47,010 nucleotides of DNA from Sinomicrobium pectinilyticum (lineage in GTDB: Bacteria > Bacteroidota > Bacteroidia > Flavobacteriales > Flavobacteriaceae): contig NZ_RJTM01000160.1 in assembly GCF_003725735.1 (NCBI RefSeq), positions 1-47,010 on the forward strand, read 5' to 3'. The number at the start of each line of letters is the position of its first letter. Positions within the stretch are counted from its first letter, which is position 1. Shown here piece by piece: positions 1 to 10,200 of the stretch. The position numbers were made by a program, and so were the translations under genes. The notes below the pieces were generated by a model. It ran no database searches. It worked only from the letters and a program-made list of their open reading frames with translations, and was not told the origin of the DNA.

Positions 1-190
1 GTGTATGCCGCTAAACAAATCCCTTTAACGGCTAACCCATTCCCTTTAAAAGTCAACGTAACTGTGTATGCCGCTAACCCATTCCCTTTAGCCGTTAACA
101 TAACCCGGTTAGCCGCTTAAGCAATTGCATATGCGGCGTAAGTAACCCGGTTAGCGGTAAAAGCAGTTTGGTTAGCCGCTAACCAAACCC
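1..190. repeat. Short-motif repeat cluster at the window edge
   Basis: Several exact repeats are packed here. GTGTATGCCGCTAA occurs at 1-14 and 64-77, an 18-bp block GCTAACCCATTCCCTTTA at 31-48 and 73-90, and TAACCCGGTTAGC at 101-113 and 143-155. A near-perfect palindrome at 167-187 has 10-bp arms (TTTGGTTAGC and its complement) around one central base. The recurring core is TTAGC/GCTAA in both orientations. The offsets between the long direct copies (63 and 42) are multiples of three, and frame 1 is open from base 1 to a TAA at 118-120, so the end of a repetitive coding sequence from outside the window is possible. An intergenic repeat family is more likely. Confidence 0.6.
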
Positions 191-371
191 CTTCCGGTGT
201 CAAAGGGATTGTGTTAATGGCCGTTTTACAGCTTTCAACGGGAATATACCTGGCCAGAATCAATGCGTCGTCGGTAGTGAAGCAAGACGGTCCGGTGGCA
301 GGTATGCACCTGTCATTGCGGATTACCCTCTTCTGAAGAGAGCGTGCCTTTTGTCTTCTACCTTATTCATG

Positions 372-1562
372 TTAATCACTCACTCGTTGAAAGTTTCCCT
401 CATAGTATTCCATTTTTTTTGCATATTCTTCTTTGTCCATTTTCTCTTTGTATTTTACGAGTTGGTCAATGGCATTCTGAAAGGAGTTCTTTGCCTTTTC
501 CAGTTCTCCGGCTTTTTCGTAGAACTCTCCCCTGCTGTCATAAAGATTGTGTGCATCAGGAAATTTCTCGATTGCCCAATTTATTACTGTAATCGCGTCC
601 GTGATTTTTTGGTTCCAAAAACATTCATAAGCCAGGGTATTTACAAATTCCGGAGTTAGTTTTACAAGATTTTGTTTTGCCAGGCGGTCGTAATATGCGG
701 TTGTATTTTCTCCGGTTCTGAATTGATAATCTATAAATGTTTTGAGTCCGTAAAATACTCCGATCGGAAAAGTAGTACCATGATCTTCGGTCTCTGAAAA
801 ATCCTTTGTTTCTAAATGGATTCTAGATTTGAATTTCGGATTTTTGATTATTTCAATAACCTTTTCGTTCGATTCTGACCAGCCCGCCCATCTTTCAGCA
901 GTTTCTATACTTTCGTTCGAGTTGCTTATAAAAACAAATTTTTCCCCTTTCAGGTTTTTAGGGACCAAGTCGGAAAATCGTTCTACCAATTGTCCTTTAT
1001 CGTAGGCATAATTTGGAGATATGGCAATATAAGCATCAAACAAATCAGGTTCTTTTAGAAAACTGTAGCTGATAAAAGTCCCTCCGTTGGAATATCCGAC
1101 AGCGACTCTCTCGGACAAGGTCCTATACCTTTTATCAATAAAAGGAACAACTTCGGTTTTGACGAAACTTAAAAATTTATCTGCACCACCTGAAAAATCA
1201 CCGTATTTTTCAATGGTTTCTTTGTCAGTCGCTTTCGGCAAAAAATCCGTGTTCCGGCTTTGATTTTTTTCCTCGATGAATGGCGATTCGATTCCGACCA
1301 CAATAAATGCAAACTCCTGTCCACCTAAAAATTGAACTGTGGAATGAACTATGTCAAAATATTCTCGCCCTTGAGCGTCGAAAACGTAAATTGTTTCTAA
1401 TCTTTTGTCCGGATATTCTTCATATTGCCATGGCGTATAAATCCACAGACTTCTTTCCTAGTTTAAAACTATCGAATTTATTTTTTCCTTCTCTATTTTT
1501 TGTCCAAATACTGAAGCGGAAAATATTAGTACTAAAATTACCGTTAGTCTTATATTTTTCAT
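372..1562 (-). pseudogene. PF00756-type esterase (alpha/beta hydrolase) with C-terminal TPR-like tail, interrupted by an in-frame amber codon
   Basis: The frame opens with an ATG at 1562 and a typical secretion signal (MKNIRLTVILVLIFSASVFG, then Q). It runs 34 codons to a TAG at 1458-1460 and continues in the same frame without a shift: ERSLWIYTPWQYEE..., then IYVFDAQGREYFD..., the opening of the esterase-D/PF00756 fold. The nucleophile elbow GYSNGG (G-x-S-x-G) follows. The C-terminal ~100 residues look like TPR helices (EKFPDAHNLYDSRGEFYEKAG). Reading past the TAG restores a protein of about 395 residues, which I take as the expected size for such secreted esterases. A GTG at 1301 would only give a truncated product lacking the signal peptide and first beta strands. 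One substitution (for example AAG or CAG to TAG) explains the lesion. A sequencing error cannot be excluded. Confidence 0.75.
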
Positions 1563-2293
1563 ATTTCATGTTATATATTTTCTTACAGATACTGTACTTT
1601 TATGTTGCTATTGCAGAAAGATAACAGGATGTTCATAATCACACACAGCACCTGAATATACACAACCCTTTTTAATACTAAGGTTGAAATCTCAATAAAT
1701 AATACAAAAACAACATCCATTTGTTTACGGAATGAATAAAAATGTCCGTTTCCTGTATCCAACGGGGTAAAATGGATACTAAAATTCCATTTTGTCCTTC
1801 ACCCGCCGGAAAAAAAACATACATACCGGGGTCTTGCAACCTGAGTAACACGCTGTCGTTCTTTTATATCTTATAATTATAAACCTTCAGACCAAACGGA
1901 GATAAAATCCTGAGCGGCAGCTGGAACGTAGAATACAATAAAAACAAAAACGGATGGCTTATATTTTAAAAACAGGTGTTATGGCTTTCTCCTTCAAAGT
2001 ACAAAAAGGATTATACAAGGATAAATGATGAGAATAATACTTAAATTTCTAAAATCCACTACCTCGGGGCAAGCCCACGAAGTATTCAAACGAGCCAAAC
2101 CTTAGCTCATTTCGATGCAGAGCATCGAGGAATTAGACCCATTTAATGGGATTAAAATAAAAAAGAAGCCATTAACATGAAAAAAAACAGAAGGAATCCA
2201 CATCTATTTTCAAATACTGCGTTTGCATATAAAAATCAGAAACTTAATTTAGTTCTCCATTAATACTCCGGTGAGGGCACCTATAACGGCCCT
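1563..2293. other. Intergenic region without a convincing gene
   Basis: AT-rich stretch between the esterase relic and the acyl-CoA dehydrogenase relic. I see no ORF with recognisable content. It contains the hairpin-rich element at 2061-2150, annotated separately. A short minus-strand ORF at 2294-2488 (64 codons) borders it and resembles nothing I know. Confidence 0.5.
2061..2150. repeat. Composite hairpin element (REP-like intergenic repeat)
   Basis: Three short palindromes follow one another. GGGC-AA-GCCC lies at 2067-2076, TCGATGC-AGA-GCATCGA (7-bp arms) at 2112-2128, and CCCATT-T-AATGGG (6-bp arms) at 2138-2150. The cluster is GC-richer than its AT-rich surroundings and codes for nothing recognisable. 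This is the architecture of interspersed palindromic intergenic repeats. Family membership needs a genome-wide copy count. Confidence 0.5.
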
Positions 2294-2537
2294 TTAGGCC
2301 TTCCGTATAACGAATTTACCCCTTTCGACATCCTTAATGTGATAGTCTTTACTTTTTCTCATATATCCAATGGTAACAAATCTATATAACAGCATCATGG
2401 TAATGGCGGAATAGGAATATCGAATTTTGTAAAAAGAAAAATGAATCAATATGTTCTGTTTTTTAATTTTTGGGCTGTCTCGACACATTATTTCTAATGC
2501 TCACAATACTTCATCCTCATTCGCCGGATGCAAAGAG

Positions 2538-4153
2538 TTATTTTTTGAAGTAGTCATCCATATCGTATTCTTCGTCAGGGGTAAGTATCTCCAGGTTGCC
2601 GATGTCATCGTTGATCTTCCTGACATATTTTGAAATAGTGTCAATATCATAATTCCCGGATGTCGGGTTGAAATTGTCCAGCTGTGCGGTGAAGATACGG
2701 ATCTGTTGTTTGGCATAGCTTATCACTTCGGGGTCAGGATTGGACATAGTACCGGCGTAAACAGCCAAAAGTAGCACCCATGTTAATATATTCCCATTGC
2801 GAAAGGCTATAAGGCTGGTGTCCTCTATATTCCTTTTCAACAGTTCTCTGCTTTTTTGATATACGTTTTCCAATTCTCCGGAAAGTTCAGGTTGCCGTAG
2901 CCGCACGCTGATAAGTTCATATAATTGATCTTTATCTACCGCACGTATATGTTTTGTGCCCATATAGGTAATAAGTACTTCGGAGGGACCTTCGAATATC
3001 CTGACCACCCGGGCATCGCGTATCAGTTGCGATATATAGTTGTTCTGCAGGTAGCCTCGTCCTCCCGCACACTGCATGTCGGCGTCTACGGCTTTCCATA
3101 GAAATTCCGAACCGCCCACTTTTGATACTACACAGAGTTCGGCAGGTATATTCCGTATATCTGTGTCTGCGGTAGAAGCTATATAATTGACGAGGGATTC
3201 CATCAGTGCAGCCTCCATCATACTGCTGCTCAACGATTGTCGTGTAACGGGGTTTTTCAGCAATGAGCCGGTGGCTACTTCCCTGCGCGAGGAGTAACGA
3301 TACATCAGTTGTATGCATTTTTCCATAGCGCCCAGCAGGGTTGCGCCGGCCGTTATTCTGGCCAGCATCATGGCATCATTGGCAATGTCCATTCCTTTTT
3401 CTTCTTCTCCTATCGGGTATCGTTTTTCAAGCTTTACAACATCGAAGTTGATCCTGTTCTGTACCATTCCCCTCATGCCCATGGTAAGTAACTCTTTGCC
3501 TATATGTACCCCTGGCTTGTTTCGTGGCACGGCAAAGCAAGTGATCCCTCTTTCTGATGAATTGCTGTCTGCCAGCTTTGCGAATGTAATAATCAGCGAT
3601 GACCATCCTGCAGATCCTATCCACATCTTTTCGGCATTGAGAAAATATCCGTCATCTGTTACAACGGCTTTTCCGGTGATGGCCATCGGGTTGGAGCCTG
3701 CACCGGGTTCAAACAGGGCAAAGCCGGCCAGTTGCCGGCCCTGAGCCAATGGTCGTAAATATTCCTCTTTTAGTGTTGTACTGCTATATTTCACTATGGA
3801 CTTAAGCTGAGAAAATTGTGGTTGGTTATCAGGGTAGCCAATGACAGATCAATGGAGCCCAGCTGCTGACAAATACGTACTGTAGAGCGCATATCCAGGT
3901 CCAGGCCTCCGTACTGTTCCGGTACATTCAGCCCCATCAGGCCATGCATCCCCGCTTCCAGGATTACGTCGGGAGAAAAGCACCTGCGCTGATCATATAA
4001 CAATGGCCTGTGCTGGTTCTCTGCATACCATTGAAGCCATTCCACAACTGCATTGCATTTTTGTTCACTTGTATTAACAGGGGAAGTAAAGGGAGGAGTT
4101 GGCCTTTCCATAGGAGTATTACGGGATTTGGTTTTAAATGTAGAAAAATGCAA
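2538..4153 (-). pseudogene. Acyl-CoA dehydrogenase family protein, frameshifted into two ORFs
   Basis: Two adjacent minus-strand frames make one acyl-CoA dehydrogenase. The N-terminal frame starts at 4153 (or, more likely, at the internal ATG at 4111, MERPTPP). It carries the N-terminal helical domain (AGMHGLMGLNVPEQYGGLDL) and stops at about 3794 just after the ACAD-like stretch GSIDLSLATLITNHNF. The other frame continues with KYSSTTLKEEYLRPLAQG, then the FAD/substrate strand GFALFEPGAGSNPMAITG and, near the C-terminus, RIFEGPSEVLITYMGTKH, where the Glu matches the usual catalytic-base position. The frame change falls between about 3794 and 3815 and is a net loss of one base (or gain of two). 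No slippery heptamer is evident, so this is a mutation or an assembly error rather than programmed frameshifting. Intact, the protein would be about 535 residues, oxidising an acyl thioester. It diverges from the PKS gene, so a role in making or trimming the PKS product is possible. Confidence 0.75.
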
Positions 4154-4265
4154 AATAAATATAAGGAAAATATTACAAATAAATAGAGATATTTATAATA
4201 CATTTATGGTTTAAATTCTTTTAGAAAAACCGTAATTGAATGAGATAACCCTACCCCTAATCCTT
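4154..4265. promoter_or_regulatory. Divergent promoter region between acyl-CoA dehydrogenase and PKS
   Basis: A short, very AT-rich spacer separates the two divergent genes. On the plus strand TACATTTA at 4199-4206 matches the Bacteroidota -7 consensus TAnnTTTG at 7 of 8 positions. On the minus strand CAAATAAA at 4176-4183 is a 7-of-8 match to the complement. Both are weak in such AT-rich DNA. No clear operator is visible. Confidence 0.3.
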
Positions 4266-7200
4266 ATGAAAACACTACTCCAAAAAAAGAAAGTTGCTAT
4301 TATCGGCATCGGCTGTCGCTTTGCCGGCGGCATTAAAGACCCGGAAAGTTTCTGGAAACAATTAAAAAATTGTTCAGATGGTGTGAAGGACATTCCGTCC
4401 GACCGCTGGAACACGGACCGTTTCTATGATCCGGATGAAAATGCACCCGGAAAGATGTATGTCAAACGCGGCGCATTCCTGGAAGAGAATATTTACGATT
4501 TTGACTACAGTTTTTTTAATTTCTCTCGCAGGGAAGCCCTTACGCTGGACCCACAACAACGTTTATTGCTGAAAACCGCTTACGAAGCACTGGAAGATGC
4601 GGGACAGGACATCCACCTGCTCCGAAAAAAGCCGGTAGGAGTATTCACCGGTACCTTTATGCTGGACAATTTTCTGCTGCGTACAGCGAAAGACGCATTA
4701 AAACATGTGAACTCACATACGGCTATGGCAGGATCAGCTACTCTACTCTCCAATCGCATCTCTCATGTTTTTGATTTCACAGGCCCTTCCGTCAGCCTGG
4801 ATACAGCCTGTTCCGCTTCGATGGTGGCTGTTCACCTGGCCTGCCAGTCTGTTCTCAGCGAAGAATCGGAACTGGCTCTCGCTGGCGGTGTAAACGTAAT
4901 GTTGAGCCCCTCCGGTACTATCCTCATGTGCAAAGGAAAATTCCTGGCCAGGGACGGCCGCTCCAAGGCCTTCTTCGAACATGCCGATGGCTACGGTCGT
5001 GGTGAAGGCGCTGGTATTGTAGTACTTAAGGAACTGGATAAGGCCATTGCGAACGGAGATCCCGTTTACGCCGTGATAGAAGGCAGTGCCATCAACCAGG
5101 ATGGCAGAACGGATGGAATATCACTCCCCAACCAGGACGCACAGGTAGCTGTTATCAGACGAGCCCTGAGTGTGGCCGGTATCCTCCCTTCGTCCATTGG
5201 GTATGTAGAAGCACACGGCACAGGCACCAAAGCAGGCGACCCTATCGAACTGGGTGCACTGGGGGCCGTGTATGGAGAACAACGCAAAAATTCATTACCC
5301 GTCGGCTCCGTGAAGCTCAACATCGGGCATACGGAAGCCGCAGCCGGTGTGGCCGGTATCATTAAAGCGGCCCTGATGCTCAAACACGGGCAGGTACTCC
5401 CTCATATGAACCTGGGAAAACTCTCTGCGGATATTCCTTTCAGGGAACTTAATATCCGTATTCCGCTGGCAGGAGAGAAATGGTACGAGACTACTTCCTT
5501 ACAATATGCCGGTGTCAACTCTTTCGGGTACGGCGGTACCAACGGGCACGTCATCCTATCGGCCTTTACGTCCAAAGACGTTCATAAAACAACGACAAAA
5601 AAACCGGGGAAATACAATTTCCTGCTTTCGGCGCGGTCTGCAGCCTCACTTTCCATGAATGCCGCAAAGATGCTGGAATTCCTGGACGAAAAGCCGGACG
5701 TCCCTTTACATGATCTTGCCTATACACTTGCAGCAAGAAGAAGCAGGCATGCCTGCAACTGGCTGCTGACAGCTTCCGATACGACAACGCTCATTGCTGC
5801 CATTCGCGAAAAGATGACGACAAAAGAACAGGCCCCCAGGCCTGCTACCACCAGCAATGGCAAACTGGTATGGGTATTCACAGGTATGGGACCGCAATGG
5901 TATGGCATGGGACAGGAACTGTACAGGTCGAACGAAGTGTTCAGGGCTGCCCTGGACAAATGTGATGCATTATACCAGCCACTGGCGGGGTATTCATTAT
6001 TGACGGAAATGCAACAGGATGAAGCCTCTTCCCGTATTACCCGTAATTATCTCGCGCAGGCAGCTAACTTCTTCGTACAAATAGGCCTGAGTGAAGTCCT
6101 CAACAGCTACGGTGTGCCAAAAGATGCAGTTATGGGCCATAGTGTAGGTGAAGTTGCAGCCGCAGTGGTGACAGGTGCTATAACATTGGAAGACGGGGTG
6201 AAAATCATCTATCACAGAGGCACTATACTGGAAGAAATAGCAGGACACGGCACACTGCTTGCCGTAGGTCTCGGTATAAACGATGCCACACATTATATCC
6301 GGCGTTTTCCCGGCCTGGAGATCGCTACTATTAACTCCCCAAAATCAGTAACAGTTGCCGGTAAAAAGGAAATATTGGAAAAGTTGGATCAACAGCTGCT
6401 TTCTGCAGACATTTTCTCTAAGTTCGTAAGGGTAGAAGTAGCTTACCATTCTTCCCAGACCAACGTGTTGAAAGAAAAAATGCTCATTGCTTTCAGCACG
6501 GTGAAGCCTTCCGTTCCGGCATCCCCTCTTTATTCAACTTTAAGAGCATCCCTTGTTGATAAAGCTGTGCATGCTGCCGATTACTGGTGGAAAAATGTAC
6601 GGGAACAGGTACATTTCCAGGCTACCATTGAAGAACTGCTGCGTAAGGAGTATGTGAATTTTATTGAAATCGGGCCACATCCTGTACTGGGCGGCTCCAT
6701 TAAGGAAATCGCCGATAAAGAAAGTATCGGAGTAAATACCTTTTTTACCTTAAAAAGACACAGTAATGAGCCTCTGATCATCAACAGAAATATGGAAGCG
6801 CTCATCAATGCCAGTGTACCACTTGCGCTAAATCCGGGTCTTAAAGGAACTGTAATCCACTTGCCATCTTATGCATGGGACCAGGAACACTGCTGGTCAC
6901 TGGGTGCAGAAATGGAAGCTTTCCGCCTGGGAAATGACCGGGAAAGTCCTTTCCTCGAGGAACAACTGTCTGGCTCCGTAACAGCCTGGAAAACACAACT
7001 CAACAAACCTTCACTGACCTATCTCAAAGACCATCAGATAGGAAAGACTATTGTATTCCCGGCGGCAGGTTATGTGGAAGCAATGTTGTCTGCCCTCTCT
7101 ACCTCCACCGACGATAATGTGCTGGTGCTGGAACAACTGGCTATTGAGCGGCCACTCTCTTTCCAACCGGATGAATACCCGGAGCTATACGTCCATCTTA

Positions 7201-10200
7201 CATCAAAGGGAAACTTAAGCATATCGTCACATGTGAATGATGTTACTACGGAACATGCATGGGCATCAGGATGGGCTACCAATAAATATAACCCCGTTAC
7301 ACTACCCCCGGTGAAAGAAATATTAGCAGATGCAGGCAAGCCACATGCAGACATTTACAACCGCTTTGCATCTCTGGGGCTGAACTATAAACAATATTTC
7401 CGGACCATTTCTGCACATCATATTGTCGGGAACCGCGTATATGCCCGGCTGGAGAGCCAGTTACAACAGGATGGTTCCGCCATTTTGCATCCTGCTTTGC
7501 TGGACGGTGCTTTCCAGACCCTGATACTACTTGCGGAAACCACACCCGGTTATGCATACCTGCCCGTCAGCATTGAATCCCTTAAGGTCTTCGCTCCGCT
7601 TCCGTTACAGGTCTATTGCGCCGGCGAAATAACCAGTCAATTCGGCAATATACTGCGGGGGAACCTGAAACTCACAGATGAAGCTGGTCATCTGCTCGTA
7701 GATATTAAAGGACTGAGTTGCAAAAAAACACAGATTCCCGATAGTGCCGATCCCTTACAGCAATGGGTATATAAATATACTTTTGCTCCTTTCAGCATTA
7801 CCCCGAATGGTGAACTCGCTAGCTCACAACTGATTGCAACCGGTGACAGGGAAAGGTTTAAACAACTTTCGCCCGAACTCGGAAATGCTCGCTTTATTTC
7901 CACAAAACAATTAGCTACACTGGAGGAAAAAGACTTTCAACTCCTGTATCTCCCTCCTGCCGAAACAACTATTAGTGTAGAAGATATTCTGGAAGACAAT
8001 TATCAGTTGGTACAATTGTTTCAGGGAATGCTGACAGAAACAAAACCAACCCGTTTTATACTGCTGCTGGAACACGCCCTGAAAGATGAAACAGCGCCGG
8101 AAACAGAAAAGATCAATGTACATCATATGTCCCTCACCGGCTTCGGCAGGACAGCCATGACAGAGATGCCGGACCTGCAACTCAAGCTCATTGATCTCCA
8201 GGAGCCGTTATCGCCCGGCATGCTGGATGAATTACTACGGGATTCATTCCCTGAAGAGGAATTGATACACACCAGTGACGGATGGAAACAAGGGATTATC
8301 ATAAAAGACGATATCACCTTTCCGCAGAAAACGCAGATACCCGTTACCCGGAAACATATAAGCCACAGCAAACTGGAGATTCTGCAAAAAGGCAAGATGG
8401 ACAGTTTACAGTTCCGCAATTTCCAGCCTTCCGATCCCGGTCCGCAGGAAGTACAGATAAACATTGTCTCCTCCTCCGTAAACTTCAAAGATGTGATGAA
8501 GGCCATGGGCCTGCTGAACGAGGCAGCCCTGGAGAACACTTATTTCGGTAGCGAATTCGGACTGGAAGGTGCGGGCATTGTCACAAAGGTACATGAAACG
8601 GTAAAGAATATTCGTAGTGGTGACAGGGTATACTTCCTGGGCTCCGGGTTAAGGACTGTCATCAATGTACAGGAATCATTTGTATTTAAACTGCCAGAGC
8701 ATATTTCTTTTCATGAAGCCTCCACTTTCCTCGTTTACTTTACTGCCTGGACAGGTCTTGTTGAACTTTCACAGCTCAGCAGAGGACAGCGGGTGCTCAT
8801 CCATTCTGCTGCCGGAGGTGTGGGGCTGGCAGCGTGCAGGATAGCCAGAGCGCATGGTGCGGAAATATTCGCCACTGCTGGCACTGACGATAAGAGAGAA
8901 TTACTTAAGAGGGAAGGCATCCGTTATATTTACGATTCCCGTTCACTTGATTTCTATGATGAAATAGTAAGAGATACCCGTGGGGAAGGCGTTGATGTGG
9001 TACTTAATTCACTGGCAGGCCCAGCGTTGATCAAAAGCCTGGAACTGTTACGTACATTGGGTACATTCATTGAACTGGGTAAACAGGATATTACCAATAA
9101 CCATAAACTACCCCTGATGCCTTTTAACAAAAGTATCCGTTTTATCTCACTGGATCTCGATAAAATAGCCCCGGTTGCGCCTGAACAGATACGCACATTC
9201 TTAGACAACTTCCTGAAAGCGTATACTTCCGGGGCCTTACCTCCACTGCTACACGAAATTTATGGTCTGCATCAGTTCAGGGAGGGCTTTAAAAAGCTGG
9301 CCACCGGTACACACGCCGGTAAAGTAGTGATAGACTTTACGGATAACGGCATTGCCACCCTTCCAGAAATACAGGGAATGCTTCATTTTACGGATAATGA
9401 CTGTGTGTTCATCAGTGGCGGATGCAGCGGATTTGGACTACGCACAGCCTTATGGTTGGCGGAACGCGGGGCAAAACACCTGGTGCTGGCCAGCCGCAAG
9501 GGCAAAATAGCCCCGGAAGATACCGCCAGTAAAAACAAACTCAACGCAATGGGTTGCCATATTTACGAAATAGCGCTGGACATAACGGATGCAGCGGCCG
9601 TAAAAAATGCGATCGCCTATCCGGCCACATTAGGTCTTCAACTCACAGGAGTGGTCCATGCTGCTGCAGTGGTGGAAGACAGTATCATAAAAAATATCAG
9701 TCCCAACTTCCTCAACAAGGTCTTTCTGCCAAAAGCTTTGGGTGCACTGCACCTGCACGAAGTAACAAAGGATATGCAGCTGGGTTTCTTTATCTGTTAC
9801 GCTTCAGGTATCGGCTATATTGGTAATCCCGGACAAGCGACCTATGCAGCGGCTAACACTTTTTTAGCCGGACTAATGCATGAAAGAAAAAGACTGGGAT
9901 TAAAAGCAACCTGTATCAATTGGGGAAGTATTGATGAAGTAGGAGTCCTCGCCAGGAATGAACAGGCCAGAACTCAGCTGGGAAATATCGGGTTAATGCC
10001 AATAGCACCGGACAAAGGACTGGAGCTGATGGAAAAAGCGCTGAACCATTATCAGAGCCACGTTTCCATTCTCTATGCCGACTGGGATAAATGGACCGGC
10101 AGCATTGCCGGTACGCATTCCAAAGTGGCAGGGCTGGTAAGCAGCAACGGTAAAAGCGGCCAGCCCGCACTCCTTAATTTGTTAACGAACCACTCGCCTG

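Noticed and set aside
1-190. CRISPR array
   Set aside because: Repeats are short, unevenly spaced and in both orientations; no cas genes are present.
211-336. Plus-strand frame with LSTGIYLARI, reminiscent of the strand in type IX secretion C-terminal domains
   Set aside because: Only 41 codons, one short match, no upstream coding context in the same frame. Too weak to call a relic.
1458-1460. Amber codon as pyrrolysine or other recoding signal
   Set aside because: No recoding system or context is visible. A simple nonsense mutation or sequencing error is more likely.
2294-2488. Minus-strand ORF of 64 codons beside the acyl-CoA dehydrogenase relic
   Set aside because: No recognisable motif, no operon context and an isolated position; I could not support it as a gene.
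3790-3820. Programmed -1 frameshifting in the acyl-CoA dehydrogenase
   Set aside because: No slippery heptamer in the zero frame and no evident downstream pseudoknot; the family is not known for frameshifting.
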